From the NCBI RefSeq assembly GCF_029840635.1, contig NZ_JAOCCU010000015.1, positions 1-64,000 on the forward strand: DNA of 64,000 bases, read 5' to 3'. Positions 60,329 through 64,000 of the stretch are shown here, piece by piece; within the stretch, counting starts at the first letter, position 1, and each line of letters begins with the position of its first letter. A program made the position numbers and the translations under genes. The notes beneath the pieces are model-generated. The model did no database searches. It saw only the letters and a list, made by a program, of their open reading frames with translations, and had not been told where the DNA came from. The DNA comes from Mitsuaria sp. GD03876. Its GTDB lineage: Bacteria > Pseudomonadota > Gammaproteobacteria > Burkholderiales > Burkholderiaceae_C.

Positions 60329-61630
60329 GTGATCGGAAGGTTCGGTTGGAAATCGCTGGCACTGATGCTGGCGTCGGCGTTGGTGCTGCAGGCCTGCGGC
60401 GGCGGCGGAGACGGCGCGGGCAGTCAGGCCCGGATCCGGCTCGTCAACGCCACGGCCCAATATGGCGCCGTGGACTTCTACAACGACGACAAGAAGATCC
60501 AGTCGCAGGTCGAGGCGACGGCGGGAACGGACTACCTGCCGTTCGATGCCAGCACCTACACCTTCCGCGTCAAGCAGGCCGGCAACAACGCGACCGCCGC
60601 GACGGCCTCCCTGACGCTGACGGAGAAGAAGCTCTACACCCTGCTCGCGTACAACGAGGGCGGCGTCCTGAAGCTGACGAACTTCGCGGACGACAAGGGC
60701 GCGCCCACCGCCGGCACGGCGGCGCTGCGCTTCTTCAATGCCGCCACGACCTCCGCCGGCAACGTGGACATCTACCTGACCGCCCGGGACGCCGACCTCG
60801 CCAGCGCCTCGCCCACCGTCAGCAACGTCGCGCCGACCTACGCGTCGTCCTACGTCGAGACGGCCAAGGGCAGCTACCGGCTGAGGGTCACCGGCGCCGG
60901 GAGCAAGACGGACCTGCGGCTGGACGTGCCCGAGATCGCCTTCTCCGACCAGCAGATCGCGACCTTCGCCGTGACCGGCACCGCGTCGAGCCGCCTGCTC
61001 AACGGGCTGCTGATGACGCAGGGCGGCGGCGTGACCGCGTTCAAGGGGACGCATGCGCTGCTGCGGGTCGTCGCCGTGGCGGCAGGCAACCCGCGCGTGG
61101 TCGTGAAGACGGCGGACCTCAGCGTCAACAAGTCGGTGCAGGCGCCGGCGGTGGAGTCGTCCTACGCGTTCGTGCCCGCCGCGCTGACCGGCCTGGGCGT
61201 GACGGTGAACGGCACCGCCCTCGACGTGTCCGGAATTTCGCTGCAAGCCGGGACGGAAGCCACGCTCGCGGTCTTCGGTGCGGCCGCCACGCCCCGCGCG
61301 AAGCTGTTCACCGACAACAATGCGGTCTCCGAGGTGACGGGGCGCGCCCGGTTGCGGCTGGTGCACCTCGTCAACGGTCTCGAGACCAACCTGGCGCTCA
61401 GCGCGGGCTACCAGTCCATCGCCGACAGCGTGGAATTCGGGACCACCTCCTTGCCGGGCGACGTGACGGCGGGGACCCCGGTGCGCATCGAGGTGACGAC
61501 GCCGTCCCTGCCGGCCCCGCTGTTCAAGACCGACGAACCCGGGGCGACCTTGACCGCGCAGCGCGTGTACTCGCTGATCCTGTTCGGCGACGGCCGGGCG
61601 GTGACGGCGCGACTTGTCCAGGACCGATGA
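60329..61630 (+). CDS. DUF4397 domain lipoprotein
   Basis: 433 aa from a GTG at 60329, preferred over ATG 60311 because GAGGAGAG lies just before it. A type II signal peptide ends at the lipobox LQAC (cysteine at about 24), followed by a glycine-rich linker. Two DUF4397-type beta domains follow, starting RIRLVNATAQYGAVDFY and LRFFNAATTSAGNVDIYL, and the pattern recurs near RLRLVHLVNGLETNL. It is probably an outer-membrane or surface lipoprotein. It ends 3 bases before the histidine kinase gene. Confidence 0.85.
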   Translation: MIGRFGWKSLALMLASALVLQACGGGGDGAGSQARIRLVNATAQYGAVDFYNDDKKIQSQVEATAGTDYLPFDASTYTFRVKQAGNNATAATASLTLTEKKLYTLLAYNEGGVLKLTNFADDKGAPTAGTAALRFFNAATTSAGNVDIYLTARDADLASASPTVSNVAPTYASSYVETAKGSYRLRVTGAGSKTDLRLDVPEIAFSDQQIATFAVTGTASSRLLNGLLMTQGGGVTAFKGTHALLRVVAVAAGNPRVVVKTADLSVNKSVQAPAVESSYAFVPAALTGLGVTVNGTALDVSGISLQAGTEATLAVFGAAATPRAKLFTDNNAVSEVTGRARLRLVHLVNGLETNLALSAGYQSIADSVEFGTTSLPGDVTAGTPVRIEVTTPSLPAPLFKTDEPGATLTAQRVYSLILFGDGRAVTARLVQDR

Positions 61631-61633
61631 CCC

Positions 61634-63532
61634 ATGAAGACCATCCCCCAGGCGCTGAGAGAAAAAGGAGCACGGATCGCCGCGGCCGTGCTGGTGCTGC
61701 TGGTCCTCACCTTCGGCGTGCTTCAGGTCCAATGGATGGCCAAGGTCGGCGAGCTGGAGCGGGACCGGCACCTGCAGAGCCTCCAGGCCAGCCTGGCCAA
61801 CTTCGCGGAGGACTTCGACGGCGAGCTGTCGCGCCTGCAGCTGCAGTTCCAGATGAGTCCGGCGGCCGCGACGCGGGAGGGCGACGACGGCATCGCCGAG
61901 CACTTCGATGCCTGGCGGCGGCAGACGAAGTTCCCCACCCTGGTCCAGGAGATCTGGGTCGTGGTGGCGCAGGACGATCCGGGCGCCGCGCGCGCGGCGG
62001 TCGCGCCGGGCCAGCGGGCCTGGATCGTCCGGCGCTTCGATCCGGAGACCCGGCGCCTGCTGCCCGGCACCCTGCCGCAGCGCCTCGAGCGCCTGCGTGA
62101 CGAGGCGGTCGCGAGCACCGGGATGTTCCCGGTCCCCACGACCGCCGCGAGCGAGTTCCGTGAACCCAGCTGGCTGGACGAGGCGTCGCTCACGATCACG
62201 GCGCCGCTGTTCGCTTCCGGCCTGGCCGTCACGATCCCGGCGCGGACCGGGACGGCGGCCGTCGAGGCGCCTTTCCAGGCCGGTTTCGCCTTCGTCGTCC
62301 TGCGTCGCGACCAGGTCCTGAAGACCGTGCTGCCGGCGCTGGCGGTCAAGCACTTCGGACGCCAGGCCGCCGGCGCCGACGACGCCGACGCGTACGACAT
62401 CGCGGTCCGCAGGGACACCGACGCGGGCGAGGTCGTCTTCTCGACCTTCGGCAACCTCGCCGACGAACTCCATCCGCCCGACGCCAGCGTGCCGCTGTTG
62501 CGGATCACGCCGCTGGCGGCCGGATTCCAGCCGGTGGCGCTCGGCACGCTCGCGCGGGTGCAGGACGACGCGGTCGTTCAAGCGGTGCCCGGCGTTCGCG
62601 CCGACCTGAACCTCCCCACGGCCGTCGCCCTGGTGAGGGCGGATGCCGCGTCGCAACCCGCGCCGCCTGCCTGGCGCCTGACGGCGCTGCACCGCTCGGG
62701 CTCGCTGGCGTCGTTCGTCGAGGGGAACCTGCGCCGCAACCTGGCGATCAGCGCCGCCGTGCTGCTGCTCCTGCTCACCGCGGCGTCCGTCGCCTTGCTG
62801 GCATGGCAGCGCTCCTCCGACCTCCGACAGCAGCAACTGGAGTTCGTCGCCGGCATCTCGCACGAGCTGAGGACGCCGGTGTCGGTCGTGTGCCTGTCCG
62901 CCGCGAACCTGGCGGACGGCCTGGTCGTCCAGCCGAGCCAGGTGCGGCAATACGGCCAGGTCATGCTGCGGGAAGGGCGCCGCCTGGCGGAGATGACCGA
63001 GCAGGTGCTGGCCTTCGCGAAGATCGAGTCGAACCTGTCGCCGGAGTTCCGGCCGTTTCCGATCGCGCGGGTGGTGCAGTCCGCTCTCGATGCCTACGAG
63101 GTCCTGATGCGTGAATCGAAGTGCGCTTGCAGCGTCGTCGAGGAAACGAGCGGCCTCCAGGTCCTGGGCGACGCCGGCGCCGTGGAGCAGGCGCTCCAGA
63201 ACCTGCTGTCGAACGCGCTGAAGTACTCGGGGGACGTCCGCGAGATCGGCGTGTCGGTGCTGGCGCGCGAGGACGGCGCCGGGTCCTGGGTGGGCGTCTC
63301 GGTGGAGGACCGGGGCGTGGGCATTCCCGCGTCGGAGCTGGACCAGGTCTTCCTGCCCTTCCGCCGCGGCCACCAGGCCCTCGAGCGCAACGTGCCGGGC
63401 ACCGGGGTCGGGCTCAGCCTGGTCAAGCGCGTCGCGGACCGTCACGGCGGGCGAGTGGAGATCCAGAGCGTGGTCGGCCAAGGCACGGTCGTGACGCTCT
63501 GGCTGCCGAGGCATGTCGGCGATGCGGCCTGA
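61634..63532 (+). CDS. Membrane sensor histidine kinase
   Basis: 632 aa. The first membrane helix (about 14-34) and a second (about 370-390) bracket a large periplasmic sensor domain of about 330 residues. HisKA has the phospho-acceptor in GISHELRTPVSVV, and HATPase_c has NLLSNALKYSG and GTGVGLSLVKRVA. The adjoining DUF4397 lipoprotein (3 bases upstream) and OmpR-type regulator (10 bases downstream) indicate one operon sensing an envelope signal. Confidence 0.92.
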   Translation: MKTIPQALREKGARIAAAVLVLLVLTFGVLQVQWMAKVGELERDRHLQSLQASLANFAEDFDGELSRLQLQFQMSPAAATREGDDGIAEHFDAWRRQTKFPTLVQEIWVVVAQDDPGAARAAVAPGQRAWIVRRFDPETRRLLPGTLPQRLERLRDEAVASTGMFPVPTTAASEFREPSWLDEASLTITAPLFASGLAVTIPARTGTAAVEAPFQAGFAFVVLRRDQVLKTVLPALAVKHFGRQAAGADDADAYDIAVRRDTDAGEVVFSTFGNLADELHPPDASVPLLRITPLAAGFQPVALGTLARVQDDAVVQAVPGVRADLNLPTAVALVRADAASQPAPPAWRLTALHRSGSLASFVEGNLRRNLAISAAVLLLLLTAASVALLAWQRSSDLRQQQLEFVAGISHELRTPVSVVCLSAANLADGLVVQPSQVRQYGQVMLREGRRLAEMTEQVLAFAKIESNLSPEFRPFPIARVVQSALDAYEVLMRESKCACSVVEETSGLQVLGDAGAVEQALQNLLSNALKYSGDVREIGVSVLAREDGAGSWVGVSVEDRGVGIPASELDQVFLPFRRGHQALERNVPGTGVGLSLVKRVADRHGGRVEIQSVVGQGTVVTLWLPRHVGDAA

Positions 63533-63542
63533 GGCGTCGTCG

Positions 63543-64000
63543 ATGTTCCCGCGGATCCTGCTGGTCGAGGACGAGGAGGGGCTGATGATGTCCCTGACCG
63601 ACCGCTTGTCCAGCGAGGGGTACGCGGTCGCGCAGGCGACCGACGGGGATCGCGGCCTGGCGCGCGCGCTGGCGGAGCCCTTCGACGTGGTCGTCCTGGA
63701 TGTCCGGTTGCCGGGGCGGGATGGTTTCGAGGTGTGCAAGGGCCTGCGCGCCGCGGGCTGCCAGGTGCCGATCCTGATGCTCACGGCGCGGGGCCAGACC
63801 GAGGACCGCGTCCAGGGCCTGAAGTCGGGGGCGGACGACTACCTGGTCAAACCCTTCGAGACGGCGGAACTGCTGGCGCGGCTGGAGGCCCTGCAGCGGC
63901 GGGGGCGGTCGGGCCGGTACGCGTCCAGGACCGGGGACGGCGTCGTCAGGATCGGCGCCGTCGCCGTGGACCTGCTGCGCGAGGAGGTCACCCGCGGCAC
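63543..64000 (+). CDS. OmpR-family response regulator (3' end missing)
   Basis: The open frame continues past the window edge; 152 codons are visible. ATG 63543 has GAGG eight bases upstream; ATG 63522 is an alternative that overlaps the kinase gene. The receiver has ILLVEDEEGLMM, the phospho-site in VVVLDVRLPGRDG, MLTARG and the conserved DDYLVKPFETAELLARLEAL. The visible start of the next domain (DGVVRIGAVAVDLLREEVTRG) is the beginning of an OmpR/PhoB winged helix. Confidence 0.9.
   Translation, partial: MFPRILLVEDEEGLMMSLTDRLSSEGYAVAQATDGDRGLARALAEPFDVVVLDVRLPGRDGFEVCKGLRAAGCQVPILMLTARGQTEDRVQGLKSGADDYLVKPFETAELLARLEALQRRGRSGRYASRTGDGVVRIGAVAVDLLREEVTRG

Overview
The window is very GC-rich, and nearly every gene uses G or C in third codon positions. 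It carries a complete late flagellar cluster with FlhDC as master regulator, so it most likely comes from a betaproteobacterium of the order Burkholderiales (Roseateles/Mitsuaria/Rubrivivax-like). The taxonomy is inferred from gene order and protein character; there is no rRNA gene here to confirm it.

Layout. (1) 1-34327 is flagellar and chemotaxis. On the minus strand, two operons run leftward: fliF-G-H-I-J-K and fliL-M-N-O-P (fliP is cut by the window edge). fliE is divergent from fliF. Next, on the minus strand, come a PilZ/YcgR brake gene, fliT, fliS, fliD and three flagellin genes. On the plus strand follow a small TPR gene, flhDC copy 1, a glycosyltransferase, flhDC copy 2, a membrane methyltransferase, motA-motB, cheY-cheZ, flhB, flhA-flhF, a degenerate flhG, fliA and a soluble chemoreceptor-like gene. 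(2) 34358-45128 is an accessory region: a low-GC DUF4062 gene, a densely self-complementary non-coding segment, a T6SS amidase effector/immunity pair (Tae4/Tai4), several unrecognised small genes, a secreted alpha/beta hydrolase, an EF-hand/DUF4198 pair, and an AAA-ATPase with a small unknown partner behind an operator-like palindrome. (3) 45219-50254 holds a DUF445 membrane protein, a repeat-rich adhesin-like protein, a DUF1697 protein and a membrane protein. (4) 50338-64000 is signalling: a diguanylate cyclase, an Hpt plus REC-PAS-GGDEF-EAL pair, a hybrid-less histidine kinase, an HK/ANTAR-regulator pair, and a DUF4397 lipoprotein-HK-response regulator operon that runs off the right edge.

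Regulation that can be read directly: good sigma-28 (FliA) promoters, with spacing close to the consensus TAAAGTTT-N11-GCCGATAA, precede fliS, fliD, fliC2, fliC3, the TPR gene, motA and cheY. The TPR gene is therefore very likely a late-class flagellar gene of unknown role. A recurrent CAATGG-containing motif upstream of fliL, flhB, flhA, flhG and fliC1 may be an FlhDC half-site. The flhDC operon is duplicated with near-identical products and related upstream regions. Rho-independent terminators separate most transcription units.

The points most worth follow-up are the ATPase/small-protein module (43459-45128), the structured segment at 35478-35599, the FliA-controlled TPR protein, the duplicated flhDC with its embedded glycosyltransferase, the conserved flagellin leader elements, the Walker-A-less FlhG and the 25-bp perfect inverted repeat between flhB and flhA.
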